DNA from: Elmis aenea
Taxonomy: Eukaryota; Arthropoda; Insecta; Coleoptera; Elmidae
Length of the DNA stretch: 64,000 nucleotides
Assembly: GCA_947652605.1 (NCBI GenBank)
Contig: OX393582.1
Location: forward strand, 13,540,544 to 13,604,543
Reading direction: 5' to 3'
The notes under the pieces were generated by a model. It was not told where the DNA came from. It was given only the letters and a program-made list of their open reading frames with translations, and searched no databases. Both the position numbers and the translations under genes were made by a program. Of this stretch, positions 44,766 through 56,287 are shown in pieces. The first letter of the stretch is position 1; each line of letters starts with the position of its first letter.

Positions 44766-45348
44766 GAATGGATTAAAAACAATCGAAATTGGTTCGAAGG
44801 TATTTGTAGTGATGTTCCTAGTACTAATGCCTTAGAAAGTTTCAACAATGTAATTAAACAAGAAGCTACATTAAGAGAACTTTTGGATACATTGAACAAT
44901 GGTCTGAAAATTATAGTAATGGATTAAAAATATTTAAAACAGAACCTACTATAACCCTAGATATTTGGATAAATGCTTACAATTGGGCTAAGACTAAGAA
45001 AGATATTAAAAGTATATCGTCATCATCAAGTACTACAATTAATACATTTCCCTCAAGAAAAATTGAAACGTTAAATATATAAAAGTTGATTGCTTTGAAA
45101 CATTTGATGAATTTAAAATTAATTCATTCTATAGCTATAACGTTACTTTCCCTAATGATGGCAACTTTTTGGCTGCACAGTGTGATTGTCCTGCTTATTT
45201 TAAAAAATTTATTTGCAAACATGCTGTAGAAATAGCTGTTAGGCTGAAGAAAGCTTTTCCACCTCCCGAAGCGAAAAATTTTGATATCGAGTCAAAACGA
45301 AAACGTGGAAGACCTTCAAAAGCTCAGAAGGCATTGTTAATGCAATAA
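44766..45348 (+). pseudogene. MULE transposase C-terminal half with SWIM finger
   Basis: Frame 1: EWIKNNRNWFEGICSDVPST, then NALESFNNVIKQEATLRELL. After a shift: SENYSNGLKIFKTEPTITLD and WINAYNWAKTKKDI. After another shift: FDEFKINSFYSYNVTF and AAQCDCPAYFKKFICKHAVE, the SWIM zinc finger (CxC...CxH), then an AT-hook-like basic end KRKRGRPSKAQKALL and a stop. 'TNN.LES.N..IK' and the SWIM finger are hallmarks of MULE transposases. The catalytic DDE part upstream is gone; at least two frameshifts. Confidence 0.9.
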
Positions 45349-45522
45349 TGAAGCAAATTTCGTATTATGCTTGCTCTTTTCATATTGTTTATTTTTGAAA
45401 TAACATTTATTTAATGTATTGATCAGACTGAATAAATTTTAGGTTATATTTTTTTCATATCCATGTTTTATTATCCAATTATTATTTACCTCGTCCTTTA
45501 CATTTTACTCGTATCTATAAAC

Positions 45523-45783
45523 GTGACAAATATTAAATCCAAGTCGCAAATATTAAATCAAAATGAAAAATTTTAAAACCTATTGACAAGTTTTAAATCC
45601 AAGTAGGAAATATTAAACTCAAGTGGTAAATATTAAATACAAGTAACAAATATTAAATCCGAGTAGCAAATATTAAATCAAGTAGCAAATATTAAATCCA
45701 AGTGACACACATTAAATTCATTTAGCAAATATTAATCTAAGTAGCAAATATTAAATCCTAGTGGCAAATATTAAATCCAAGTT
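45523..45783 (+). repeat. Right array of about 20-bp tandem units
   Basis: About thirteen copies around CAAATATTAAATCCAAGTAG with unit lengths of 19-21 bp. Confidence 0.9.
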
Positions 45784-46137
45784 GAATTTATATTATTTGT
45801 TATAGCGTGGTGCAAGTGACAAATAAAAAAAAATTATAGCAAATAATTTGTGCTCAATAAGTTTTGAGATAACGTGACTCAAGCACCAATTGTTGGGTCG
45901 ATGTAGTTGCGATGTTTACATGTATTTTCCATTTTTATTGAATGTTCAGATACATTCTGTTATTGAAAAGCTATAAGAATTTATGAATTTTTATCGATTC
46001 CTTTGTGATTCTAATGTGGATAGGTAAAAGGTATGTTAAACGTCAACCGTCTATTTTTGCTGTTTTGATAAGTAAAAAGGAAATGTTTGTATAACACGTT
46101 TGAGTTACGGTTATTTTTCAGCGTTTTGTGTAGTATA
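45784..46137. other. AT-rich, nothing recognised
   Basis: No supported feature. Confidence 0.4.
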
Positions 46138-46665
46138 CAGGGTGATTGAAATTCGAGTTTAAGCATCTATCATAATAGCTAGAGTATAGGTTTAAATTTA
46201 GCAAAGTTGCTATATTCGATGCTTCATGATAATCCAAAGAGAAATTGGAAATATCTCAAACGGTATCCGAGAAAATAAGGAAAAACCAGAAAATACGATT
46301 TTTGAAAATCGTGTTTAACTCCTTTGGAGTTTGAAATATTTTAAATGTGTAAAAACATTGGCTAAGCAACTTTTTAAGCCGCATCGCACGGTGGTCACAA
46401 ATTTTTCCTAGATCGATTCGTTTTGGTTTTATGACAACCAACTTTGTTTTTTCTTATAGGCGCGATTTTCACTATTTACGTAATCAAATAGCATTTATTT
46501 TTTTGCATCCATTGATGTATCACACTGGGTATTTTACTTCTTCTTTTATTGTCACATTTGAAACAGTGCGTTTTAAACAATAATAACTATAAATCAGGTA
46601 GGCCGGTCATTGTAGTTTATGTTGTTTCCATGACAACCAATTAACAAACTAAAAGTTTTAAAAGC

Positions 46666-47120
46666 TTTGTTTTTGTTTTTGAGTTAGTGTTCAGATCAAA
46701 AACAAAAACAAAAACAGAGAATACAGGTTCAGGAAATGAGATTTTTGAGAATAATAGAAGGATATAGACTGATCGATAAAATCAGTAACGAAAAAATCCG
46801 AAATAACCTAGGAGTAACAGATATTAAGAAAAAGATGGAGACGAATCAATTAAGATGGCTTGGACATTTACTACGCATGACAGAAAGTAGATACGCGAAA
46901 ATAGGATGGAAAATGCAGATGGAGGGAAAAAGAAATAAAGGAAGACCAAGAATAAAATGGGAAAAAGAAGTGAGGAAGAGACTAGAAGAAAAAGGAGTCA
47001 GCTGGAGAGATGTGCCACAATTAGCTAACGATAGGAAGGAGTGAAGAAACATAATAAAGAAATAGAAAAGCATACCTCGACACCGAAAGGTACAAGAGGA
47101 ACCGATTAAGAAGAAGAAGA
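46666..47120 (+). pseudogene. RTE-like LINE 3' fragment inserted in a foldback element
   Basis: The open frame 46736-47044 includes LIDKISNEKIRNNLGVTDIK, then LRWLGHLLRMTESRYAKIGW and GRPRIKWEKEVRKRLEEKGV, the C-terminal domain of the LINE at 42045-43545, here without stops. The tail is AAGAAGAAGAAG. Flanks AGTTTTAAAAGC (about 46652) and AGTTTTGAAAGC (about 47121) look like a 12-bp target duplication with one change. Only the last part of the element was inserted (5' truncation). Confidence 0.85.
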
Positions 47121-47300
47121 AGTTTTGAAAGCCTATTACTTGTCAGATTAATTGATTCATAAACATGAACTTTAATAACAAAAAAAAAAACGTGATATGC
47201 TCCGAATTTTTTATACCGTTCTTTTAAGTTTTGTTATACTTTATCACATACTTTATAAAAATTTACTTAAGTTTCTGTTTAACGTATAGAAATAGTGTTT

Positions 47301-47549
47301 TTATTTTGGATATGTTTGCACTAAAAATGTTTTTTTATTGTTATTTGAAACCTTTCTGCCATATTTTTCTCCAAGTTTGTCAAAAGCCCCATATCTACCT
47401 AAGTTTCTGCCCAACGTACAAAAATACGTGTGCGAGGGTTGTCTTCTTTGTGAATGTTCCTGCATATCATTGACTTGACAATATAAAATTTTTTCCAATG
47501 AATCAAAAATTTGCAGAATATCGCGTATTTCTTCGTTACTGAAGTTCAT
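47301..47549 (-). pseudogene. Mariner-type transposase N-terminus (foldback family)
   Basis: Reads MNFSNEEIRDILQIFDSLEK, then PSHTYFCTLGRNLGRYGAFD and KLGEKYGRKVSNNNKKT. This matches the N-terminal HTH of DUF4817-type transposases ('S.EE..DML.I.........A...Y....P.R..P....F..L.R.L...GSF'). The catalytic domain is missing. It shows what the parental element of the foldback family encoded. A similar start region is at 36551. Confidence 0.7.
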
Positions 47550-47846
47550 TTTTACGACTTCATTAATGTAACAAGTAATAGGCTTTCAAAACTTTTAGCT
47601 TGTTGATTAGTTGCCATGGAAACGATATAAACTACAACGACCGGCATACCTGATTTATAGAGATTGTTGTTTAAAACGTATTTTTCCAAATTTGACAATG
47701 AAAGAAGAAGTAAAATACCATGTGTGATAATGGATTCAGAAAAATAAATGCTATTTGATTATGCAAATAGCGAAAATTGAGGCCTCAAGAAAAAATAAAG
47801 TTGGTTATCATAAAACAAAAACGAGTCGATCCGGGAAAAATTGTTA

Positions 47847-47995
47847 TGCTGCTCAAGAGCTGTTCCAATCCTTCCATGGAGCTGGCAAATATGACAGTAT
47901 CGTCAGCATATCATGTTGTTCATGATTTCTCTATTAATATTTATCGCTTGCTCGACCCAATAGCATTAAATTCCAAAATATGATCCATAAAAAAT
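47847..47995 (-). pseudogene. LINE reverse transcriptase fragment (YADD motif)
   Basis: On the - strand a frame reads YADDTVIFASSMEGLEQLLS, the catalytic motif C of a LINE RT and the helix after it. The sequence just upstream is frameshifted. About 45 codons survive, abutting the truncated foldback element. Confidence 0.8.
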
Positions 47996-49084
47996 AAAAA
48001 AGTCGTCTTTAGTAACCAAATAACTAATTTTAACAACACCATGCGATTAGGGCCTTTGCGTAAGCTACGAATAACAAACATTGGAAAATTTCGTACATTA
48101 CATTGCTAGTTCAACCATCCTTCTATATCTAACAGTTCCCGTAATCCTTATGCTCTTCATGTTGAAACATACTTAACATATTTAAAAAAATAAAACAGGC
48201 CAATGATCCGGCTTTTCTAAATATATTTTATTTGCTAGGTAAAATTTAATATTCTACTATTGTTTAATATAATATGAAATATATAAACAGCAAACAAATT
48301 CTTGTCTTACAAATACAGAACAAATTAGATACTATACGTAAAACTGTGGCCCAGATTCATCTACACAATTTTCTAGTAAAGTAAGTTATATCCATTACTT
48401 TTTGTTATTCAAACAGTTTTTGGGTAAGTACACAAAACGCAATCGGTAAACATAGAATTAATATTATTTAACGATTGTTTGTCTTTAAAAGTCATTGACT
48501 TTTTAGTATTTTTATCTTTATATAAATATTTAAACTGTTTGATAACCAATCTTTAAATATAGATACTTAAATAAAAGAATGAAGGAATATATGCATTTAA
48601 AATTAAACTTAAATTTAATCTACTTTCAATATTTATTGTTTTAACATTATACAACAAATCGTTAAAAGATCCTTATGGATTTCCGAAATAATAAAAAATA
48701 CAAAGCAGCTAAACTAAGTTCGGAATGTATAAAAATGTCTATGTATTTGTTTTCATAAATATTTCAATTAAGTACATTTATAGTACAAATCACTTAATAT
48801 ATACCATATACCTCATAAGACATATTTATTTTATAAGCTAACTTTAATTATAGACAGGGTATCCATTTTTCTAACCTGTTGTATGGACAACTCCGTTAAT
48901 ATTAAAGATACAGAAACGCTTAAATTAGCATTGTGCAGAATAACTGCTAACTAACAAAAAATAAATAAAGTAAATAAAAACATCAACACGGGATAACTTC
49001 AATCTATTAGTAGGCAGTGAACATGTAAAATGACTTTTTGTTATTTAAAATAAACTTCGTGAGTAAAGCATAACAAACCTCATA
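47996..49084. other. AT-rich, no gene recognised
   Basis: No supported feature; a typical gene-free stretch. Confidence 0.4.
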
Positions 49085-50049
49085 TCATTGAAACGAGAAA
49101 AAAATAACTTTTGTAATAAGGCCACGGCCAACTACGACTTCCATTAAAAAAAATGCAAGTTTGTGTTATAACTAGGAAATCTAGAGTGCTATGAAAATTT
49201 CGTTAACAAATTTAAAATCTACGTAAAAATTCCATTGTTTCAAAAAATTGCCAAGTGTTATACATTGTCGAATTCAAAATTAAATGCTCTACAAATTGGC
49301 TTTAAAATCAGATATAGCGTCCATAAGAAAAAAATTACCTGATGATGGTTTAAAAAAAGCGAAACGTCGCATGAAAAACATAATTGGGATTTCTGATTCC
49401 TTGCAAAAAGTGGCCATGAAAAAGTTTTTACAGATATGAAATTCGACATCAAATGAAAAAGTTACGGGCGAAAAACAAAAATCCACTTTTTTACTTTTTT
49501 CCCTATATCTCAAAAACTAAAACAGCTCGATGAGTTCTGTTTGCTTCAAATCAGTAAGCACCTGAAAATACAACTTTGCCCTAATTTAACCAGTCGTAAC
49601 TCTTACCGCTTACGGGATCTCCATAGTGGCCCTCGAAAAACGAGAACCCTGTATATTATTGGAATGAGGAAAAAACCCTCTTTCTCGTGATGCCACAGCC
49701 AACTATGGGTTCCATTTAAAAAAATACAACTTTATGTCACAACTCGAATTTCAGATATTTTTTTTGAAAAATTGAATACGCCACTGCATTCCTATCAAAA
49801 AAGTGCCTGTAGAACGTCAAAATTATTTTAGTTTATTTTTATAAACAAGCGAGATATAGGTAGTCATAAAATGAAAAGTCGAAAAATCGAGTTATCGGCG
49901 ATAACTCGAAAACAAAAGTTGATAACCAATTTTAGTTTTCACCATTAACTTTTTCTCGAAAAAAGAGATCGAGGAAGGGGGGAACGTTTTTTGATACCTC
50001 TTATAGTTAGCGAGATTCCCTATGAAAATATCGAAATTTGCCCACCCTG
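49085..50049. repeat. Repeat region related to 52412-54219, ending CACCCTGTA
   Basis: Two direct diverged units begin near 49128 (CCACGGCCAACTACGACTTC) and 49690 (CCACAGCCAACTATGGGTTC). The segment 49290-49620 aligns with 53040-53340 (both contain a GATGATG...GAAACGT motif and CCCTAATTTAACC). The right edge at 50049 reads CCACCCTGTA. Frames at 49258-49513 (-) are incidental. Confidence 0.55.
49339..49368 (+). ncRNA. Hammerhead-like motif, imperfect stem II
   Basis: CTGATGA, one base, GGTTT...AAAGC (one mismatch), then GAAACGTC. Same layout as 62801 and 53079. Confidence 0.3.
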
Positions 50050-50092
50050 TACTTATCCATAAATTGGTTTTAATTCGCTTGTTGGAACAAAC
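50050..50092 (+). repeat. Solo end of the 24989-25471 MITE family
   Basis: TTGGTTTTAATTCGCTTGTT followed by GGAACAAACCTA nearly matches 25442-25473. Confidence 0.75.
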
Positions 50093-50153
50093 CTATTATT
50101 TCCGTGTAATTGGCTTTGTAATTCTTGTACTATCGAGATCCATAAAGCAAGTA

Positions 50154-51464
50154 GAGTAAACCCGGGCAAAAGTCCGCACTTAACGTTCTCAACTCCCTAA
50201 GTAAGTAAGTTTTATGTTTAACGGGTCAAAATTTTTTTTATGAACACATTAGACACTTCTCATTTCATCATAAAATGGGTTGCCACCAAAAGTAACGAAT
50301 TCAAATAAAAATATTTTTTTTATGGTTTGATGTAGATTGGTACTTTTGCCCCACCCTATGGGGCAAAAGTCCAAATTGATGGGGCAAAAGTCCGTTCGCG
50401 CATTTGTCTAATTAAAATGTTTACATCTTTGACACATTAATATACGGTGTGTTATTTTATAAAATGAAAGTTAATTCTCTTTAAAAATACAAAATAAAAG
50501 TTCAGTCCTGTAACAAAATTTAAAAAAATTTCACATTTAAAAGAACACAAAAAATATTTGACGAATTCAACAAAAATCACAGGCGAACTCGCCGGTTTCA
50601 AAATTTGAGCAACTTTCGTGCCACTAGTTGTGGCATTTACTGCACAATCTAGTCCTCGACTGGTGGATCTTCATATATTTCTTAACAACCTGGGCAAACA
50701 ATTTCGTTTCCCCTTCTCTCACATGGCTGTTCGTTAAATTATCGTAGAATCTTTCTATTTGGACTTTATTGAAACCTATAATCCTTCCGACGCTTGCCTT
50801 TTTGGGTGTTTAAAAGAAAATTTGTGTCGAGATAAAAAAAAACTTTTGGTCCAGTCGTCTCCCGCCATTTGTGACTCCTTATTAAAATCGTTTACGATGT
50901 TATTTTGCGAAGCAAAGTCAAAAGCCAACCGCCAATTTTTTTTTTTCTAGTAATTCCGTAGAACCTTACGTTCATCTATCTATCTACAGTGATCAGCCAA
51001 ACTTGCTGCGTGATCAGACGTAAATGTGGATTTGAATTTTTCCAAATTAAATAGACGGGACAAAAGCCCGTGTGCGGCCTTTTACCCCAGTCAAGACTGC
51101 GGCTTTTTGCCCCCATGCGTGCTAATTACGATAGAAGCAATATGACGGCATCTTTAGTTTAAGTTAGGAAACGTTTGGCGACATGATTGTGTAGCTAAAA
51201 TGGCGGGTGATTATATAAAAAAAGTTGCATGCCGGTTGTGAGAGAATTTTAAATATCACTGCCTAATAAAAGATCATCGAAAACTATAACAAGCCAAGCA
51301 TTTTCACACTTAGCTCATTTAAGCAGCGGTTTAACTGCCGATCAAGCTAGAACTATATGTGTCCATCACAGATAATGTATCTCAACTACCTATAATAAAA
51401 CCTATTCTCTCTTAACTCTCCAGTTCTTCCTATCCCCGGTGCGGACTTTTGCCCGGGTTTACTC
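50154..51464. mobile_element. pogo-derived non-autonomous element, 1311 bp
   Basis: Ends GAGTAAACCCGGGCAAAAGT and its exact inverse, with TA on both sides (50152-50153, 51465-51466). Subterminal GGGCAAAAGTCC motifs recur at 50350, 50380 and, varied, at 51050-51110. The interior holds a pogo-type transposase remnant on the - strand. Confidence 0.9.
50567..50990 (-). pseudogene. pogo-type transposase remnant: CENP-B-like HTH joined to a C-terminal zinc finger
   Basis: Read on the - strand: WRLAFDFASQNNIVNDFNKE, then MAGDDWTKSFFLSRHKFSFK and IIGFNKVQIERFYDNL, which is the second half of the CENP-B/pogo DNA-binding domain ('FN...M.G.DW...FL.RH..LS.R.P....R..GFN...V..FYDNL'). It then passes directly to a C-terminal Cys/His cluster (CSKCHN, stop, WHESC, GEFACDFC) and a stop. 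The whole DDE catalytic domain in between is deleted. Frameshifts near 50800 and 50940. Confidence 0.75.
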
Positions 51465-51466
51465 TA

Positions 51467-52409
51467 TACTTGAACCCTGTACAACTCGAAAATTTAGGTT
51501 ATTTTGAAGTTTATTCATGAAAATAATTTGTATGGCCACATTTAAATAGGTAGATGCAAAAGTAAACCTAAACCCGGCCCTGGTTAAAGTTGTTCCTCGT
51601 CAATAACTAAGAGCTTCGATTAACCCAGAATGGGCAATAAAAATAGGTAGATGTAAACCTGTAGGATAACATTTTTTGCTGTCTAAGTGTTCCCCTGGTA
51701 CAGTTAATACGCAATTATTGTTTAAGTGGATTTAATTTATGCTCGTACAATGTCCTTGTAACTACTTCAACGAATTAATTATCGGGAGCAATTGTAGTCT
51801 CTATGGCAACTATGGCTAAGGGCACTTCGCCCTATCACAATCAACAATATGTTGGTCCCTATTTTTAATGAACGCTTGCCACCAATAGATTCTAATTAAC
51901 AATTTATTTGTGTTAATCAGTGATATGATATCATGGACTGTTTATTATTGTGTAGATACAGTTAGGAACTAGTCATCGAACTTCCTGCGCCAATGCAAGC
52001 AACTACATATTTACTTTGAAATCAAGCTACTGTAAATGGCACCTGCCAGACACACGAACATAGGAACAATATAACACAAACAGGAACGAACAGTCGACTA
52101 GAAAAAAGCGTTGGTATTGCGAACGTAAAAAGTTATTTTGACATTGACGTCTATTTATATGGTTAGCTGCTCCTTCAGGAAGTCCGTTTGTATTAAATGA
52201 TTAAAAAACTCAGCGGTAGTGTTGTTATCGTTTATAAATGCATATTAAATGTTATTACTTCATTAAAAGTAAATTATTTATCGCTATCACTGCATTATTT
52301 ACTCAAGTTTTTTAATCATTAAAGCAATTGCTTCCTCGCACCTCGCATAAAAGATCAACAAAGCAACGTTTAATATTCTGACATTGAATTAATTATGTTT
52401 GTTTAAATA
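51467..52409. other. No gene recognised
   Basis: Two diverged short repeats (AAATAGGTAGATGCAAAAGT at 51545, AATAGGTAGATGTAAACCTG at 51643); otherwise AT-rich. Confidence 0.4.
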
Positions 52410-52411
52410 TA

Positions 52412-54219
52412 CAGGGTGTCCCAGATACCATTTCTAGCATGGGAAACTCGCTTTTTATAAGAGATACAGGTTTGCTTGAATTAGATGAATTATATCTAAG
52501 CGTGAGGGGAGCTACAATCGATTTTTAGAAGTACAAAATTCTTCGTACTTCAGAAAAATATGTTGAATATTTTTTTCTCTCATAACTTTTTTATTTTATT
52601 CATTAGATCAATTTTATTAGTTTTTTCTAGAAGTACTTTTTAATGGAGAATGTAACTCTTATTTTAGATTTTTTTATCACTTACCATTTTTGAGATATTA
52701 TCCCTAATTTCGTTTTTTCTTATGGGCCACGAACTTGGTAATGAAATAGATAAATGTACTCTTTTCTCTTTTAAATAAAATATTACTGGCTATATCTATT
52801 TTTATAAATAAGTCACAAAATCAAGGAAAATCGTATTTTACCCATCACTTATCAAGCTATCTATGAAAATTAAAACAAAAAATAAATAATTAAATGTCAA
52901 ATGACAGTTACTATTTGTCTGCGGTGTCATTTGTTACAATTTTATAGTATGAGTTTTTTTCAAATTTCTGTGGTAAAATATCATTTTAGATATTAAGTGT
53001 CATATATCATTGAAATCAGAAGACAAAATGCTATCCGACTGTGAGATTAGTTTTTTCGCAGTATTTAAAAAAATGAAGTTGATGATGTTTTTGAAGAGAC
53101 GAAACGTTGTTGGAAATTTCATGTTATCTCAAAATATAAAGCGTAAGAAGTTGCCATGGAGAAGTGTTTCCAGATTGCCGATATCTTAAAATATGTAGGA
53201 GATTGGACTAAAAAACGAAAATCATTTTTTTCAGTTTTTCTTGAATAACTTTTGAACTAAGACAGCTATGAAAGTTTTCTTTACAGATACTTGATGAGCA
53301 TCTAATTTCGCCCTAATTTAACCCTTTTTAACCCAGTTTTAAATTAAGATATTTTTTCAATATCATAAAATTTATTATAAATTTATACAAGACATATGCA
53401 ATTAAAATTTAATAGGTTAGGATAGTTTAAACAAATTTGTCTACAAAATTAGTATAATTCTCTAACTGAATCAAATTAAAAGTATTAATAGTGTACTTTA
53501 CAACAAGAGATGAAGTCCAGTTTTTTTCGTGAGGTGAGATTTATTCACGAGCCGTGAATACAGTGATTGTTTTGAATTTTCAAAGGCCACTACCGATATT
53601 TTAGGTAAAATGCAAATAATCATAAGAAACGAAATAACTCCCAAAATAATATATTTAGCCATAAAACATGCTTTTAAAGATACTTAAATTTTCTACAAGA
53701 AAATGTAAAAATATATAGGGAGTTCCATTTAAAAAAAAAAGACTTACATGCGTTTAAAGTTTAGCGAAATGGACCGAGTATAACGAACACCCTGTACATT
53801 ATTGTTAAAATTTAACTAGTCAACAATCACTGTGACACTATTGTCTAATCAATTACCAGAGTAAATAGCTCTGTTGCTGTTATGTTAATAAATATAAATA
53901 TTTTTATAAAGATCTGCTTCTGTCAAAATTTTCAAAAAAACGTTAATAACTCAAAAACGGTTTATTTTAGACATAAACAACCTATAATATTTTTAAAAGA
54001 AAATTTAATTTTATTTCCAAAAATTACAAAATATATAGGGTGTTCTATATAAAAAAACAATGTTTGGTATCAGTGCGCAAAAACAAAACACTGTGTATAG
54101 CTAAAAATAATTTTAGGTAGTGTAGTAAATGATTACAAACAACTTTTACGTTTAACTTTTTTTAATATTATTACCAATAACAGAGCTATCGAATAATTCG
54201 TCTTGGCTGGGACACCCTG
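52412..54219. mobile_element. CAGGGTGTCCCAG-terminated element, 1808 bp
   Basis: A 13-bp perfect inverted end (CAGGGTGTCCCAG) with TA on both sides (52410-52411, 54220-54221). No transposase seen. Internal short repeats of the type AAAATATATAGGGTGTTC at 53705 and 54025 suggest nested or composite structure. Contains a hammerhead-like motif at 53079. Confidence 0.7.
53079..53105 (+). ncRNA. Hammerhead-like motif, first core base changed
   Basis: TTGATGA, one base, GTTTT...AGAGAC (pairs with G-U wobbles), then GAAACGTTG. It occupies the same relative position as 49339 in the related repeat. Confidence 0.3.
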
Positions 54220-54464
54220 TATAATGCTTGCTAAACTGGGTTCTTACATAACAAGCAAAAGCACTGTTTGAATGTGGACTTATTTATAAGATAAAATTTA
54301 TCTTCCGGTTTCCTCTGAAAACTAATTCAGCAAGAATTTTTTCGATATTCAGTTTTTTTTTAGTTTCACTTTCAATGTTTATAATTAACAAAATATTAAA
54401 TCTTCCTTGAGTCATTCTATTAAACCATGGGGGCTAATGGTAGGCTAGGGGGGGCTTGAATTAA

Positions 54465-54552
54465 TCAAATACAGTTTTGCAAAACTAAACCTAAATTGTA
54501 GGTCTTATAATAAGCAAGATCTCCATGTTAGAAGTTGAATTTTAATCAACCT
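54465..54552 (-). repeat. End fragment of the foldback family
   Basis: The inverse of CAGGTTGATTAAAATTCAAC ... ATGGAGATCTTGCTTATTAT matches the outer arm at 36005-36095. Confidence 0.7.
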
Positions 54553-55633
54553 GTATATCAAGCTTTTACAAAAATAATTAACCATCTATGGCCCTAAAGG
54601 GGGACAACTGTGGCTCTATTTGCTGGCCTCATTACCTATGTATATGAGACGAGCAAGGCATCTAGGTTTAAAAATTAAAGTTACTCTGATACTAATGTTT
54701 TTAAACATCTTGAATAACAAGCTCAGTGCGTAATTTATACAATAAAATTAAAGACAACAAGATATGGTAATTATGTTCTACTTTTAATACAAAATAAAAT
54801 TGCCTTTTAAAGTTATACATAATATTTACACCAATAAATTATCATAGAGGTTGAAAATATTGCTTTTACAAAATTTCTAAATTATTTTTTTTAAAACGGA
54901 ACTACAAATTCTATAAAATCCCGTTTATTTATTACACTGTTGTGTTGTTTCGTATGTACTGAAATAAAACAGGTTACATTTGACGAATAAATTATCCTGT
55001 CAGCGTTTAGCTTTGCGTTAGAGTTTAAAAAAATGTGTCTGCAGTTACATTCACTTTTAAACTGTAATATAATGTTTTATAATGCTCGGCGTTTATTTTA
55101 GAGTAGTGTGCTAACACATGCCGAAGTTGTGTCTTATTTATCTTAGTTTACTTTATTTTTAGCATTTTAGCCTTCCTGAATAGTATATCTTGTACACAGC
55201 CAGATCCAAGGACAACTGTTCCATGTAAATTATTTCTATTTTTTTCAGATTTCTTACCGTATATTTTTGTACTAATAAATATCTGTGCTGAACATTACCA
55301 TAACTGTCTAGGAATAAAGTGCAAGAAATCTAAGCAAAGTAACATTCAATCATAAGAAATTTTAACATTTTCTATGAGATGCGAGGTTAGACGTTCACTT
55401 ATCGTTAGCTTAATTTTTTTATTTTTGTGCTGTAATATATTATTATTTATCTTGCCGACTTGTAAATGTGGCTATTGGACATATTGGATTCAAAAATATA
55501 TTTTAATTTATAACTACAAATTATTGTACATGATACGGTACCGTTAAATTTAGATTTAATGACAGGGATTAATACAAAAGTTTTGTTTATTGTAGAAGTG
55601 TCCTAAAAAAAAAATGCCGTTTACAATTTTATA
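54553..55633. other. AT-rich, no gene recognised
   Basis: No supported feature. Confidence 0.4.
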
Positions 55634-55635
55634 TA

Positions 55636-56285
55636 CAGGGTGATTAAATTGGGCCGGGCATTAAAAATATATGAAGAATGAAAAATGGTATTGTTCTGAA
55701 ATTTTGGTTATGACCATAATGGCATCTGACCTCTTTAATGAAAATATTTTCGAGATGGCGACACTTCCGGAAATACGGGAAGTTGCGTCTACTTTTTTAT
55801 TTCAAATAGGTACAATGGTCTATGTTTTAATGCGTATTTGGATTTAACACGTAATCTTAGAGGGACTTTTAATAGCATAGCAGTCGTTCTTTTAGATTTT
55901 TGGGCTTTTTTGAAAATAGTTTGATTTTCATCGTGATGCTTAATATTATCTACCGCCGCCATTTTTGAAGAGAAAACGCTGAAATTTAGACTATGCATAG
56001 AAGAAACCTTGGAATTCAACCTGGAATTTTTGCAGTCGATGCATTACGTACAGGGTGTCGAAAATTTAATTTTCTTTTAGTACAACTTCGGACCAGTAAT
56101 ACTCGTTTTTCCAAATACAATGCCCATTTTTTTTTGTCCAATGTAAAATTAAATTCTGCATCAATCTGTATTAACGTTTCCTATACCTATCTGCAACAAT
56201 GTTCGAGTTATTAAGAATTTTTAATAAAGTTTAGAGAAAAGGTGAAATTTTTAAATAGTAAGCCCGGCCCCAATTAATCACACTG
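55636..56285 (+). mobile_element. MITE of the 28813-31442 mariner family, 650 bp
   Basis: Left end CAGGGTGATTAAATTGGGCC, right end (inverted) CAGTGTGATTAATTGGGGCC, TA flanks. The body is colinear with the left arm of the autonomous element (AATGAAAAATGGTATTGTTC ... GTTCGAGTTATTAAGAATTT), clearly more diverged. It has no transposase and consists of one arm with a short terminal inverted repeat. Confidence 0.85.
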
Positions 56286-56287
56286 TA

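Larger units (their letters stand above)
44597..45783 (+). mobile_element. MULE flanked by inverted arrays of about 20-bp repeats
   Basis: The left array (44597-44760) has about eight diverged units of the form TTTGCTACTTGGATTTAATA. The right array (45523-45783) has about thirteen units of the inverse, TATTAAATCCAAGTAGCAAA. Between them is the C-terminal part of a Mutator-like transposase. The arrays therefore act as long inverted ends made of short tandem units. No clear target duplication was found. Confidence 0.75.
46138..47845. mobile_element. Foldback-family element, larger copy, interrupted by LINE
   Basis: Starts CAGGGTGATTGAAATTCGAG after TA. The left arm 46138-46665 follows 36005 onward; a LINE fragment (46666-47120) is inserted; the arm resumes at 47121. 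The inverse arm runs from about 47845 leftward to 47560. The centre keeps a transposase N-terminus on the - strand (47549-47301) and a mirrored start region on the + strand near 47166. Its far right end (after 47845) is missing, replaced by an RT fragment. Confidence 0.75.

Noticed and set aside
45523..45783. CRISPR-like array
   Set aside because: Units are contiguous 20-bp tandem repeats without unique spacers, in a eukaryotic MULE context.
52412..54219. LTR retrotransposon
   Set aside because: Ends are inverted, not direct, repeats, and no gag or pol motif is present.
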